Shown one piece after another: positions 25,795 through 34,433 of a DNA stretch of 64,000 nucleotides (positions within the stretch are counted from its first letter, which is position 1; the number at the start of each line of letters is the position of its first letter). Origin of the DNA: Bdellovibrio sp. ZAP7. GTDB lineage: Bacteria; Bdellovibrionota; Bdellovibrionia; Bdellovibrionales; Bdellovibrionaceae. The notes beneath the pieces were generated by a model. It saw nothing but the letters and a program-made list of their open reading frames with translations. It did no database searches and was not told the DNA's origin. The position numbers were made by a program, and so were the translations under genes. Where the stretch lies: the NCBI RefSeq assembly GCF_006874645.1, contig NZ_CP030082.1, positions 2,790,001-2,854,000 of the forward strand. The letters are read 5' to 3'.

Positions 25795-25831
25795 CTTTAT
25801 GACATATAGAAATAGCCTATACATTTCATAA
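25795..25831 (+). promoter_or_regulatory. OxyR-type operator before dps
   Basis: ATAG (25806-25809), seven bases, CTAT (25817-25820) is a perfect core of the OxyR recognition pattern. The register continues with CTTT (25795-25798) and ATAA (25828-25831), each one base from CTAT and ATAG with the same seven-base spacing. Only the outer fourth tetramer is poor. It lies between oxyR and dps, about 77 bases before the dps start. Confidence 0.75.
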
Positions 25832-25907
25832 CAAAAGAAGATTATTCATTTCCTTCAAGTGCGCCTATCCTGTGTCTGTCATTAGATACTTGCCCTAGGA
25901 GGAAACT

Positions 25908-26435
25908 ATGAAATACGCAGCTCAAAAAGAATCAACAGCCAACCCAACCGTGCATACTTTCAATAAAGCTTCTGCGAAAAGCACACAGACTGCCGCACAG
26001 TCTGGCACCATTGAAGAAATGAAAAAAACTTTGGCCGATGAATATTTTTTGCAACTTAAAACCCAAAACTTCCACTGGAATGTGGAAGGACCTTTGTTCT
26101 TCTCTTTGCATAAATTGTTTGAAGAACAATACGAAGACATCTCGGAGTTTGTGGATCGCTCCGCAGAAATTCTGCGCGCCTTGAAATCCCCAGCTCCTGG
26201 AAGCTTTCAAGCCTTTAAAAAATTGTCTGATGTGGAAGAGTGCACTGATGAAAAACTCAGTTCGACAAAAATGATCGATATTTTAACAGCCGACCACACC
26301 ACTCTTGCAGAACTCTACAAAGCCCGTCTGGAAACAGCGGAACAAGAAGAGGAGACGAGTGCTGTGACACTGTATGAGGACTTGATCACCTTCCACGAAA
26401 AAGCAGCCTGGATGATTCGCAGTCATCTCTCCTAG
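25908..26435 (+). CDS. dps: Dps DNA-protection ferritin
   Basis: 175 residues. Dodecameric ferritin-like protein that oxidises iron with peroxide and coats DNA. Ferroxidase residues appear as QLKTQNFHWNVEGPLF and the later EEQYEDISEFVDRSAEILRAL. The N-terminal 35-residue Lys/Ser/Thr tail is longer than in many Dps proteins and may bind DNA. AGGAGG precedes the ATG. An OxyR box upstream and an intrinsic terminator downstream make it a single-gene peroxide-response unit. Confidence 0.95.
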   Translation: MKYAAQKESTANPTVHTFNKASAKSTQTAAQSGTIEEMKKTLADEYFLQLKTQNFHWNVEGPLFFSLHKLFEEQYEDISEFVDRSAEILRALKSPAPGSFQAFKKLSDVEECTDEKLSSTKMIDILTADHTTLAELYKARLETAEQEEETSAVTLYEDLITFHEKAAWMIRSHLS

Positions 26436-26456
26436 TGGCGCTGCTTTTTTAAACGC

Positions 26457-26492
26457 AAAAGGCACCTTGCTTAGGTGCCTTTTGTCTTTTTC
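26457..26492 (+). terminator. Rho-independent terminator after dps
   Basis: CAAAAGGCACCT and AGGTGCCTTTTG form a perfect 12-base-pair stem with a five-base loop, followed by TCTTTTT. It is the dps terminator and, by symmetry, can serve the convergent KH gene. Confidence 0.92.
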
Positions 26493-26512
26493 AATATTAT
26501 TCGTTGAAATTT

Positions 26513-26782
26513 TTAAACGACAAGTTCGATGATCGCACGGAATCCGTGATTTCCCGCCATGGCACCCAGAATGTTTCTAAGGGATGAGATGTTTTTACCT
26601 TGCGCACCGATGAGCTTGCCGCGGTATTCCTGAGGGAGATCAACTTTATAAATCGTGGTTTTTTCTCCGCAGGAAAAAGTGACTTCCACTTTATCCGTAC
26701 ACGAAGTCATTTCTTTCACCACTGTCGCCATAATTGATCCGATTCGTTGACGTGCTTCATTCAATTGTTGTTCGACTGTCAC
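26513..26782 (-). CDS. Small KH-domain RNA-binding protein, KhpA-like
   Basis: 89 residues with a single type II KH domain; the GxxG loop is in GKLIGAQGKNISSLRNIL, followed by FRAIIELVV. KhpA-type proteins bind RNA, often with KhpB, and influence cell division and ribosome assembly. The N-terminal 45 residues (CTDKVEVTFSCGEKTTIYKVDL) are longer than in KhpA. The start is GTG with GTAGGAG upstream. Convergent with dps. Confidence 0.8.
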   Translation of the reverse strand: MTVEQQLNEARQRIGSIMATVVKEMTSCTDKVEVTFSCGEKTTIYKVDLPQEYRGKLIGAQGKNISSLRNILGAMAGNHGFRAIIELVV

Positions 26783-27029
26783 AAAAACTCCTACATACTA
26801 CACAAGAAATTGTTGCTTCAAAATCGTTTGTCCGCAACAACAGAATATTTTCTGGTCCTACTGTTCCCCACCGCAAATGTGAAAACTATTCGGTGATACT
26901 CCACGAAATGTTCATATACATGATAACTCGGTTGGCTATTATTCAATTCGACAAAGTGAACGAGTTCAACTTTTCTTTTTCAAGGAAGTTTATTTGAATC
27001 GAGACTCCAACAACCATAGGAGGATTCAA

Positions 27030-27464
27030 ATGATGAAAAGATTTACTCAACTAGCTGTTATCGCGGCCTTCGTGACTCCAGTCATTGCTCAAGCAGATCA
27101 GGCAGAATTAACAGTGGCGATGGCTGACTCCATCGTATACGCAAAAGCCGATGCACCTGATTCTTGTAAACAAGTTGATCTAACGGCGGAACAACAAACT
27201 GCTTTAAAAAATGCTTTCCTTGACTTCACGGCTGCAAAAAGACCACTTCGTCGCGACGTAAAAATGGCGTACCGTGATATGAAACGTGTGTTCTCAAGCT
27301 CGACTTCAACTCGTGAGGACGCTATTGCTTCCCAAGCAAATGTGGGTGCTAAGGTAACAGCCATGGGAAAACTAATGGGTGATTTCCACCTGAAAGTTTT
27401 CTTTGATATCCTAACTCCAGAACAACGTGATCCAGCGATGCGTTGCCTGGAAGACTTGAAATAA
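27030..27464 (+). CDS. CpxP/Spy-like periplasmic protein
   Basis: 144 residues with a signal peptide (QLAVIAAFVTPVIAQA). The mature part is helical and contains LTAEQQTALKNAF and ILTPEQR, two L-T-x-E-Q motifs typical of the LTXXQ/CpxP/Spy family, which act as chaperones or sensors of envelope stress. Two cysteines bracket the helices. ATG at 27030 or 27033 with AGGAGG upstream. It lies 170 bases before a two-component system on the same strand, the usual Cpx/Zra setting, and may modulate the kinase at 28314. Confidence 0.8.
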   Translation: MMKRFTQLAVIAAFVTPVIAQADQAELTVAMADSIVYAKADAPDSCKQVDLTAEQQTALKNAFLDFTAAKRPLRRDVKMAYRDMKRVFSSSTSTREDAIASQANVGAKVTAMGKLMGDFHLKVFFDILTPEQRDPAMRCLEDLK

Positions 27465-27490
27465 GTCGGCAACAATTACTTGAATTGTGA

Positions 27491-27526
27491 CGAGGGCTTT
27501 CCTGAGGGAGAGCCCGTAGTTTTTTC
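27491..27526 (+). terminator. Probable Rho-independent terminator
   Basis: GGGCTTTCC and GGAGAGCCC form a stem with one mismatch around TGAG-like loop, then TAGTTTTTTC. It lies after the CpxP/Spy-like gene and partly separates it from the two-component genes. Confidence 0.75.
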
Positions 27527-27636
27527 TACTATATGTTGTCCCATTCTGAGACTTTCGTCCAGCTCCATATTCCCTCCACATTTATGTTTGAAAATGAAAC
27601 TTAAGGATAAGGATCTATTTTGATACCTTAAGGTTT

Positions 27637-28317
27637 ATGGCGACACAAATACTCCTCCTCGAAGACGATCCAATTTTAGGCAAAGCAATCCAGATGCAAT
27701 TGGAGTTGGAACAATTCCAAGTTCATTGGGCGAAAACTTTGGCTGCGGGGCGGGAAATATTTAAAACTCAATCCGGGATTGATCTATTTTTGCTCGATGT
27801 GAACCTTCCTGATGGAAATGGTTACGAATTCTGCGAATGGCTGCGCAATGAGAGCATCAATACTCCCATCATGTTTCTGACGGCCCGTACGGACGAGGAA
27901 AGTGTGGTGAGAGGATTCGAACATGGTGCCAACGATTACATTCGTAAACCCTTTGGACAAAAAGAAATTTTAGCCCGCATCAAAAACCAGCTGAATGATC
28001 GTAAGCCGACGCTGGATCTTTTGCGCTTTGCCGGCTTAACGTTGATTAAAAATCAACAGGTTCTGAAAACCGAAACCTCCATGGTGACTTTGAACCGTCG
28101 AGAATTTGAAATCCTGCGAGTATTTTTTGAAAATCCGGAGACTATCATTTCTCGTGAAAAACTCATTTCGAGCCTTTCCTCTGGAGAAGAACTGTTTGAT
28201 AGAACCGTCGATTCGCATATCAGTCACGTTCGTTCAAAACTTACAAAAAATGGTGTTACCACGGTCAAAATTAACTCCGTCTATGGACAGGGTTACCGAC
28301 TGGAGAAATCGTCATGA
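27637..28317 (+). CDS. OmpR/PhoB-family response regulator
   Basis: 226 residues. Receiver with LLLEDDP, phospho-acceptor Asp54 in LLDVNLPDGNG, Thr in FLTAR and Lys in RKPFGQ; then a winged helix with LNRREFEIL, ISREKLIS and VDSHISHVRSKL. The Gly-Tyr-Arg end (YGQGYRL) is standard. Start is an ATG at 27637 without a strong Shine-Dalgarno. It overlaps the kinase gene by four bases (ATGA). Probably regulates envelope-stress genes, given the CpxP/Spy-like gene upstream. Confidence 0.93.
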   Translation: MATQILLLEDDPILGKAIQMQLELEQFQVHWAKTLAAGREIFKTQSGIDLFLLDVNLPDGNGYEFCEWLRNESINTPIMFLTARTDEESVVRGFEHGANDYIRKPFGQKEILARIKNQLNDRKPTLDLLRFAGLTLIKNQQVLKTETSMVTLNRREFEILRVFFENPETIISREKLISSLSSGEELFDRTVDSHISHVRSKLTKNGVTTVKINSVYGQGYRLEKSS

Positions 28318-29864
28318 TCGTACGTTCCTTATTTCGTCGAAACTATTTTATCTTTGTTTCGATCATTATCGTCTTTATCTTCATGGCGTTTGGTTCGGCG
28401 TGGTTGGTTTCCTATTTGGACCGGCCAGCCCAGGTTCGCTATGTGAAACCACCGAACTATCTGTTTAGAAATTTATATGAGCAATTGGACAGCGATCCGA
28501 TTGTGGCCTTTCAAAAATTCCAAGCCAGCAACACGTCTGATAACTTTCTTCGCTTTGAATTGATCGATGCTGCTGGCAAAAGCTTGATCGACGGAGCCCC
28601 CGTCTTGCCGCGTGCTTTGAGTGACGCGGAAGTAAGCTCTTTGGCTCAAGACAAAGCCGTTCGCTTCGGCGAAATGGAATTTGGTCCTCCAAAAATTGAA
28701 GTTTCAAAAACCAAATTTGCTGGAGTGTATTTCGTCCACAGATTTAATCCTCCTCCATTTGGTGGTGGACCAGGCATGCCTCCTCCTCCCGGCGGAGCTA
28801 TGTGTGGACCGCGCCCCTGCGGTGGCCCCGGAGGTCCCCCGGGACAAATGGGTCCTCCCCCTGGAGGCCCTAGTGGTCCCGGCGGATCCTTCGTGGATCG
28901 TCGCAATCCGCTTTTTATCACTGTCGGATTTTTGATTATCTTTACATTGGTTTCTGTGGGTATTGCCTTGGTTTATCAGTTCTCGAGATATCGCGAAAGG
29001 GCACAAGAAGCCTTCAATGTTTTAGGCGAGCTTCGTCATGGCAATTTAGCAGCGCGTTTGCCTTCGAAAAAATTCGAGGAGCTTGCCCCCTTGGTAAATG
29101 CGTTTAATCAGATGGCCGGCGATATTGAGAGCATGGTTGAAAGCTTGCGCAAAGCGGACCAGGCTCGTCGCCAGCTCTTACAGGATTTGGCACATGATCT
29201 GCGCACGCCGCTGGCCTCTTTGCAAACTTTCCTGGAGACTTTGCAAGTTGGGGAAACTCGCTTGTCGGCGGAAAAGCGTCAAGAGATCGTGTCACTTTGT
29301 TTTTCTGAAGTGGAATACTTTGGGAAATTGGTTGAAGACTTGTTATTCTTGGCCCAGATAACCGAGCCCAAGTACTCTGCTGGAACTGAGGAGATTAATC
29401 TCTTGGAACGCGTGCAGGATCAAGTCACGGTGTTTAAGAACCGCTATCCTAATTTGGCATTTAATATCGACTGCACGATCGATGCTTCCAAGGCTCAGTT
29501 CATGGGATCTTCGAAATTGATTGATCGCCTGCTTAGAAATGCCTTTGAAAACTCTTCGTCCTTTGCGAAGTCTAAAATTCAAATCAGCATTTCTAATGGC
29601 GGACCGAAGCTGCAGCTTTCCATCAGCGATGACGGCCCGGGGTTTAGCGATACTTCGCTGAAAGAATTCGGTCATAAAAAAGCGAGTCGCAGTCTGACAG
29701 ATGGTTCGTCTGGCAAACGTATCTCAGTCGGGATCGGTTCTGTGATTATGAGAGAAATCCTCCAGCTTCATGGAGGCGAACTTAAAGCCGAGAACATTAT
29801 CACTGACAGTTCTAACCACTCGGTTCTTGGTGGACGTGTCTCATTTTGGCTCCCTAAAGCATAG
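28314..29864 (+). CDS. Sensor histidine kinase with Pro/Gly-rich periplasmic insert
   Basis: 516 residues. TM1 (FIFVSIIIVFIFMAFGSAWLV), a periplasmic domain, TM2 at about 200-220, HAMP, HisKA with His294 in LAHDLRTPLASL, and an HATPase with NAFENSS, DDGPGFS and a GIGSVIMREI G2-like stretch. The N-box has Ser where most kinases have Lys/Tyr-Ser-Pro. Just before TM2, residues about 145-191 are almost only Pro, Gly, Met and Cys (e.g. GGPGMPPPPGG, CGPRPCGGPGGPPG), a collagen- or linker-like insert that is rare in kinases. Paired with the regulator at 27637. Confidence 0.9.
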   Translation: MIVRSLFRRNYFIFVSIIIVFIFMAFGSAWLVSYLDRPAQVRYVKPPNYLFRNLYEQLDSDPIVAFQKFQASNTSDNFLRFELIDAAGKSLIDGAPVLPRALSDAEVSSLAQDKAVRFGEMEFGPPKIEVSKTKFAGVYFVHRFNPPPFGGGPGMPPPPGGAMCGPRPCGGPGGPPGQMGPPPGGPSGPGGSFVDRRNPLFITVGFLIIFTLVSVGIALVYQFSRYRERAQEAFNVLGELRHGNLAARLPSKKFEELAPLVNAFNQMAGDIESMVESLRKADQARRQLLQDLAHDLRTPLASLQTFLETLQVGETRLSAEKRQEIVSLCFSEVEYFGKLVEDLLFLAQITEPKYSAGTEEINLLERVQDQVTVFKNRYPNLAFNIDCTIDASKAQFMGSSKLIDRLLRNAFENSSSFAKSKIQISISNGGPKLQLSISDDGPGFSDTSLKEFGHKKASRSLTDGSSGKRISVGIGSVIMREILQLHGGELKAENIITDSSNHSVLGGRVSFWLPKA

Positions 29865-29884
29865 TCCACAATCATTAAACACTT

Positions 29885-29917
29885 GCCCGTTACCTTTTAT
29901 ATATAGAAAAGGCGGGC
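29885..29917 (+). promoter_or_regulatory. Hairpin covering the ribosome binding site of the Met-rich protein
   Basis: GCCCG-TTA-CCTTTT (29885-29898) pairs with AAAAGG-CGGGC (29907-29917), leaving a three-base bulge and an eight-base AU loop. The AAAAGGCGGG ribosome binding site is inside the 3' arm, four U residues pair with A's next to it, so the layout is like a fourU thermometer. It could also be a terminator of the kinase operon. Function is inference. Confidence 0.45.
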
Positions 29918-29920
29918 ATT

Positions 29921-31828
29921 ATGTTTTCAAGGTTACTGATCACAGCAGCAATCACTTTCATAGCTCTACCATCACGGGCGCAGATGATGAATACTTCCCT
30001 GATGGGCACAGGTTATTGGGGTGGCAATCAAAACTGCGCCTACCAACAACGTCCTGCCCAGGCAGCAGTTGAATCCGACGAGGTTCAAGAAGCTAAAGAA
30101 ACCATCAGCGAGCTCAAACAAGAGATCTCTGAAAAGAAAAGCGAAAAGAAAAAATACGATCGTGAAGCCGAGCGATCTAAGTCCGATATAAAAAAGAATA
30201 TCTCTGAGGACTACGCCGACTTTATGATCGCGCATATGGAGAGTGCCCGTCGCTGTTCTGAGTATGTGAATTTTAACTCTTCGGATGATGGGTCTGAAAT
30301 ATCTGACGAAGGATCCGTACGCGCACCGCAAAGTGCCTCTTCCTCACGTCAACGTCCCGCTCCTCCACCGGAGGGTTTTGACGGGTCCGAACCTCCGAGT
30401 GATTTCAAGGCCGGTGGCGAAATTGCTGGATCTCGTAAGTCGTCACCTGCTGTGGCTCACGGTGGCAACTCAAATATGCTTGAAGTTCAGGCTTTCTCTT
30501 TACAAGAATGGCAAAGCTACTGCGATGCTCGCTCGAATGGCGCGGTCTTCACAGCGGTTTGCGACAATGCAAAATTCCGCGCTGACAGCTCACGTGGGGC
30601 CGCTTCCTCGTGCAAATCTGCGATCAGCTCCCTTCGTACGAATGCGCAAAAGTCTGCTCGACTTCAAGGTGATATAGAAAGCTTGACTCGGAAGCTGGAA
30701 ATGGCTCAAGAAGATCTGAAAGAGGCTCGTCAAAATTCCAACGCTGAGGGTTCGGTTTGTATTGAGTGTATGGCTAAGAGCAACTCTTATAACTATCAAG
30801 ACACGTCTTCAAATACGGCGAACTTGGTCTCAAATGTTGTTTTGGGTGCTGGTGCGATGTATGCCGGTTACAAAACGAATCAAATGGTGACCGAGAATAA
30901 TGCGAACTTGGGCTACCCGACTCAAACGCCTTCGGTGATGAGTTACGGTTATCCGTACATTGCTCAAGGTCTTTACGGGATGATGAATAATAATTCCTCG
31001 GGCCAAGGTGGTTTCGGTTGCGGCGGTCAAATGACTGGCGGCATGACGGGTATGAACGGCATGTACGGGATGATGGGTTCTTCCGGTAGCAACGTGTTTG
31101 GTTATCCATCGAGCATGAATGGAATGACTGGCATGAGCGGTGGGATTTACATGGGCATGGGCTCGCCGTTTGGGAATTCTGGGTATGGGAGTTCGATGTA
31201 CGGGATGAATGGTATGAACGGAATGATGGGCATGAATGGAATGTATGGTGCGGGAAATTCTATGTATGGAATGAACGGTATGAACTCCATGAATCCATAC
31301 GCTATGAATGGCGTGAACTCAATGTACGGAATGAACGGCATGAACGGTTCGATGTACGGGAATACGATGAATCCCTACTCGATGTATGGAATGTCTGGAT
31401 ACGGCGCGAACGGTTTAAACACGATGTACGGTGCCAACGCTTACGGCATGAACTCTCAGTATGCGTCGATGTACGCTTTGCAGCAGCAAATCGCGCAGAT
31501 GAATTATAACTTAAGCGCCATGCAATCCGCGACGGGTGTTTACAGTGGATATGGGGCTGGTTCAAACAGCTTCATTTCACCAATAGGTTTGACGAATACA
31601 ACAACTTTGCCCGGCGGAGTGATCACGGGCTCTAACTACGGCACGACATACGGAACAAGCTACTCGTTGCCAAGCAGCTACCTGAACACGTCACTTTCCG
31701 GTTACAACTACGGAAACGTGTACACATCTCCCTATGCGACGACAAGTACAACAATTCCTGGTGTTGTGCCAATCCTAGGTTCGACAACAACATCCACGGG
31801 TTCCGTGATCTCAGGAACAGGCCGCTAA
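29921..31828 (+). CDS. Exported coiled-coil protein with Met/Gly/Asn/Tyr-rich domain
   Basis: 635 residues with a signal peptide (LLITAAITFIALPSRA). Residues about 45-110 and 235-275 are charged coiled coils (ETISELKQEISEKKSEKKKY); a Pro/Ser-rich linker lies between. From about 340 to 520 the sequence is a low-complexity repeat of Y-G-M-N-G-M-N-x units, with many Met; the tail is Gly/Thr/Ser/Tyr-rich. Cysteines are few. Such a Met/Asn/Tyr-rich region suggests a fibrous, adhesive or metal-binding surface, but no family is recognised. The antisense frames in this region are artefacts of the repeats. Confidence 0.8.
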   Translation: MFSRLLITAAITFIALPSRAQMMNTSLMGTGYWGGNQNCAYQQRPAQAAVESDEVQEAKETISELKQEISEKKSEKKKYDREAERSKSDIKKNISEDYADFMIAHMESARRCSEYVNFNSSDDGSEISDEGSVRAPQSASSSRQRPAPPPEGFDGSEPPSDFKAGGEIAGSRKSSPAVAHGGNSNMLEVQAFSLQEWQSYCDARSNGAVFTAVCDNAKFRADSSRGAASSCKSAISSLRTNAQKSARLQGDIESLTRKLEMAQEDLKEARQNSNAEGSVCIECMAKSNSYNYQDTSSNTANLVSNVVLGAGAMYAGYKTNQMVTENNANLGYPTQTPSVMSYGYPYIAQGLYGMMNNNSSGQGGFGCGGQMTGGMTGMNGMYGMMGSSGSNVFGYPSSMNGMTGMSGGIYMGMGSPFGNSGYGSSMYGMNGMNGMMGMNGMYGAGNSMYGMNGMNSMNPYAMNGVNSMYGMNGMNGSMYGNTMNPYSMYGMSGYGANGLNTMYGANAYGMNSQYASMYALQQQIAQMNYNLSAMQSATGVYSGYGAGSNSFISPIGLTNTTTLPGGVITGSNYGTTYGTSYSLPSSYLNTSLSGYNYGNVYTSPYATTSTTIPGVVPILGSTTTSTGSVISGTGR

Positions 31829-32061
31829 ATTTCTCAGAACCTAACTTAGTCCAAAATTGAAATTACACCCACTTCCTCTAGTGAAGTGGGCTAGAATATT
31901 CATCGCAACATACAACTAATCTTTGCTCGCCTTTTTACCAACCTCAGCGCCAGTAAAACCGCTCTACCCAGAAATCCCGCGTCAAATACCTACTTCAACT
32001 TCCCCAGAAACACCAAAACATCATTACGATCCTAGCTTCTATCTGGCACACATTCACAACT

Positions 32062-33078
32062 TCAATGCCTAGAAATTCCCATGCGACGAGCTTCCGAAAG
32101 ATTGTGCGTGCGACACAAAATTCTAAAGTTTTCCACGTCATTACCACCTCCCAAAGCAAGTGGAACTTTATGATCCACTTGCAGTTGATACTTGCTTTGA
32201 CAACGCTCCCCGTTTTCATGGACAAATTCGCAATGGTGCTTTGCTTTAACTAAAAGCATACGTCGTGATGTTACCTTCAGTTGTTTACGCGAGTGCATGC
32301 GATTCTTTGCCCCGTTATCAGCAACAACCTTTTCACCAACTGCAAAGATGCTGTTCTCACTATCGGACTTATCTTTGCCCAGCCTTACTTTCTCGTTAGC
32401 CGTTGCAACAGCCTTCTCCTCTTGGTTCTTTTCAGAATCAATCAAAGATTCTGACTTTTCCTTTCCGAGCCGTTTTTTGATTTCTGCTTTCGCGAGGTAC
32501 GAAATCAAATCTGCCCAAGACGGATTTGGAAGAACATGGGACAGTAGATCTTTTGCGTGCTGAAGTTCCTTCATCTGATCTTCCGTCAAAGTAATCTGCA
32601 TTCGGGTTGAGTCATCACGTTGCGGTTTTAAAGTTTCGTGTTCTTGAACTGGCTGATTGAATTCCACGGCTAAAATCTTGTATGTCTCCACGCTGGATTT
32701 ATTCTGGATTTGTTCCAGCAAAGCCTCCGTTCGCTCAACCGAAATCTTATTTCCACTTGCGATTTCAACATTTAAACACTTTTGAACATTTTGAAGCTGT
32801 GTCAGATTCAATGAACCGTTCTCAATAGCTTTGTCGACCTGCGGGACTTTCTTAAGCAATCTTGCCGCCTGAATGCGACGGTAAGCTGCATCTTCGGAGT
32901 AATGCAAATGAGATGTCATATATTTGAATAACGACGTATATCCCAAATCCAAAAACAGACGACGAGATTCAACTTCCACAATATGCCATAAAATCAAATG
33001 AGTGATCTTGCGTTCGGTGCGTGCAAGCTTTTCAACACGGTTTAATAGTTCGGTATTAGGCAATAAAGTTAAGTCCAT
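32062..33078 (-). CDS. HNH endonuclease with helical N-terminal domain
   Basis: 338 residues. The C-terminal HNH core is H-C-E-F-x-x-E-N-G-x-x-C, then LQVDHKVPLALGGGNDVENFRILCRTHN. It has the two zinc cysteines and the catalytic His and Asn. The N-terminal 200 residues are helical (LLNRVEKLARTERKITHLILWHIVEVESRR), of the type seen in DUF222-like HNH proteins common in Bdellovibrio. The start at ATG 33078 has GGAGG upstream; the longer frame to 33102 lacks it. No methylase nearby, so it is not an obvious restriction system. It could be a mobile-like nuclease gene; no repeats flank it. Confidence 0.85.
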   Translation of the reverse strand: MDLTLLPNTELLNRVEKLARTERKITHLILWHIVEVESRRLFLDLGYTSLFKYMTSHLHYSEDAAYRRIQAARLLKKVPQVDKAIENGSLNLTQLQNVQKCLNVEIASGNKISVERTEALLEQIQNKSSVETYKILAVEFNQPVQEHETLKPQRDDSTRMQITLTEDQMKELQHAKDLLSHVLPNPSWADLISYLAKAEIKKRLGKEKSESLIDSEKNQEEKAVATANEKVRLGKDKSDSENSIFAVGEKVVADNGAKNRMHSRKQLKVTSRRMLLVKAKHHCEFVHENGERCQSKYQLQVDHKVPLALGGGNDVENFRILCRTHNLSEARRMGISRH

Positions 33079-33380
33079 GGTTTCCTCCGAAATGCATGTC
33101 ACATCTAAGTTAGAAACCTTATAGCATGGATTTTTAAAGCGCGATTTTGCGCGACTTCAGTATTTCAAAAGCGCTCGGCGATTGCATTCGAGGAACGCAT
33201 GAAACACTTCAGGATCAGATATAAGAAGAGAAAATGAACCGCTTGTGATGGATCTTGACTAGCAAATCTAAGCCGACCCAAGTGCAATTTAGAGACAAGA
33301 AAACCACGTCAAACACTTTTCAATTACGATTAACACATGACACAGCTTTTCCGGGTAGCGCGGGTAAATTCCTGCCCACC
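33079..33380. other. Intergenic stretch without a supported gene
   Basis: This 300-base stretch between the HNH gene start and the terminator at 33381 is AT-rich and contains one 64-codon frame (33255-33449) with no start site and no recognisable composition. I see no RNA gene, repeat or clear promoter; it probably holds the HNH promoter. Confidence 0.5.
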
Positions 33381-33418
33381 CAAAAACAAAAAACCCACAC
33401 TCGCAAGAGCATGGGTTT
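33381..33418 (-). terminator. Terminator of the secreted protein at 33446
   Basis: On the minus strand AAACCCATGCTCTTGCGAGT folds with a GGGTTT arm (plus-strand stem 33391-33397 with 33412-33418) and is followed by TTTTTGTTTTTG. A Rho-independent terminator for 33446-34156. Confidence 0.85.
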
Positions 33419-33445
33419 CGATAATCCAATCAATATAAACTCAAA

Positions 33446-34156
33446 CTAGAAACTTTGTGAACGAGCGACACCGCAACGGTTGTAAGCTGTCACAGAGAAC
33501 GTCGCTGACGCCCAGTTGCTTGGCCATGCAGATGCGTTCAAGCAGCTGTAAGCTACGCCACCGATTGTGCAAGTAAGGTTACCAATGCCCGCACCGTTAT
33601 CGAAGATATACAAAGCGCTAGAAGACGCCGAAGCCTTATTCAAAGTAAACGTCGGAGCTGAGTTCTGCTTCAGATTACAAACTTCCGTCACGTAGTCATT
33701 TGAATACGGATTGCTAACTGCAGGACGCAAACTGATCTTAATACCGTTACCATCAAGGTAAGTAGACGTTTGGTGATTGAACAAATAGATGCGTAGATCT
33801 TTTTGCGTCGTCAAATCACCACGTACTTGCAAAGATACGTAGAAATAAGAACCGCTTTGAGTGATGTAACCAATATAAGAAGCCGTCGCCGTTCGATCAT
33901 ATAGAACCCAATAGTAATTGGATAGATCACTAACGTTAGCTGGCTTTGAAATTTTCAAAGTGATGTTTTGACCCGCAGATAAAACCACTGGGCTGCCATT
34001 TGATGGGTAGTAAATATCACCAGTGTAGCCATCCGCTGCAACTGTGCTGGAGCCATCTTCAGTATTTCCTTGCGAGCAGTTTTGAAAGCTCACTGTAACC
34101 AGCGCCAAAGCTACAACAGTGCCGCCTGCAACCAATACTTTTTTAATAGTCTTCAT
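33446..34156 (-). CDS. Secreted lipoprotein with beta-rich domain
   Basis: 236 residues. Signal sequence with Cys27 preceded by SFQN, an atypical lipobox shared by other Bdellovibrio exported proteins. The mature protein is Ser/Thr/Tyr-rich with alternating strands and a C-terminal CTIGGVAYSCL pair of cysteines and a final RCGVARSQSF. No family recognised; surface protein with Ig-like strands is the best guess. GGGGGAG precedes the ATG. A terminator follows. Confidence 0.7.
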   Translation of the reverse strand: MKTIKKVLVAGGTVVALALVTVSFQNCSQGNTEDGSSTVAADGYTGDIYYPSNGSPVVLSAGQNITLKISKPANVSDLSNYYWVLYDRTATASYIGYITQSGSYFYVSLQVRGDLTTQKDLRIYLFNHQTSTYLDGNGIKISLRPAVSNPYSNDYVTEVCNLKQNSAPTFTLNKASASSSALYIFDNGAGIGNLTCTIGGVAYSCLNASAWPSNWASATFSVTAYNRCGVARSQSF

Positions 34157-34433
34157 AATTCACTCCCCCGTACCGCATTTACTGCATCGGCTAAAATTGG
34201 GAAAATCCTTACTAAAAAGAGTCAATTCCCGAGACATTTCAGCAACTAACTCAGCTGTTTCCAGAATCCCCCTCGGAGAAACCGTCTCACAATGAGACTC
34301 TTCGCCAGACCAATTATAAAAAACCTTCATCTCCATGGTCCTTCAACATTTCCTGCCTAGGATTAACTCATGGGGCCCGAGTCGAGGGACTCGATCAGCC
34401 CCCTACTTTTAAATATTAAAAAAGGAGTTCCAA

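Noticed and set aside
28646..28921. Antisense Pro/Gly frame
   Set aside because: It is the complement of the Pro/Gly-rich kinase insert; no start site supports it.
31147..31341. Antisense frame rich in Pro and Ile
   Set aside because: It is a shadow of the Met/Gly/Asn/Tyr repeats on the plus strand.
30960..31480. CRISPR-like repetition
   Set aside because: The repeats are short codon-level units inside one open frame with no constant repeat and spacer lengths.
33255..33449. 64-codon open frame on the plus strand
   Set aside because: No ribosome binding site or coherent composition, and it overlaps the terminator of the gene at 33446.
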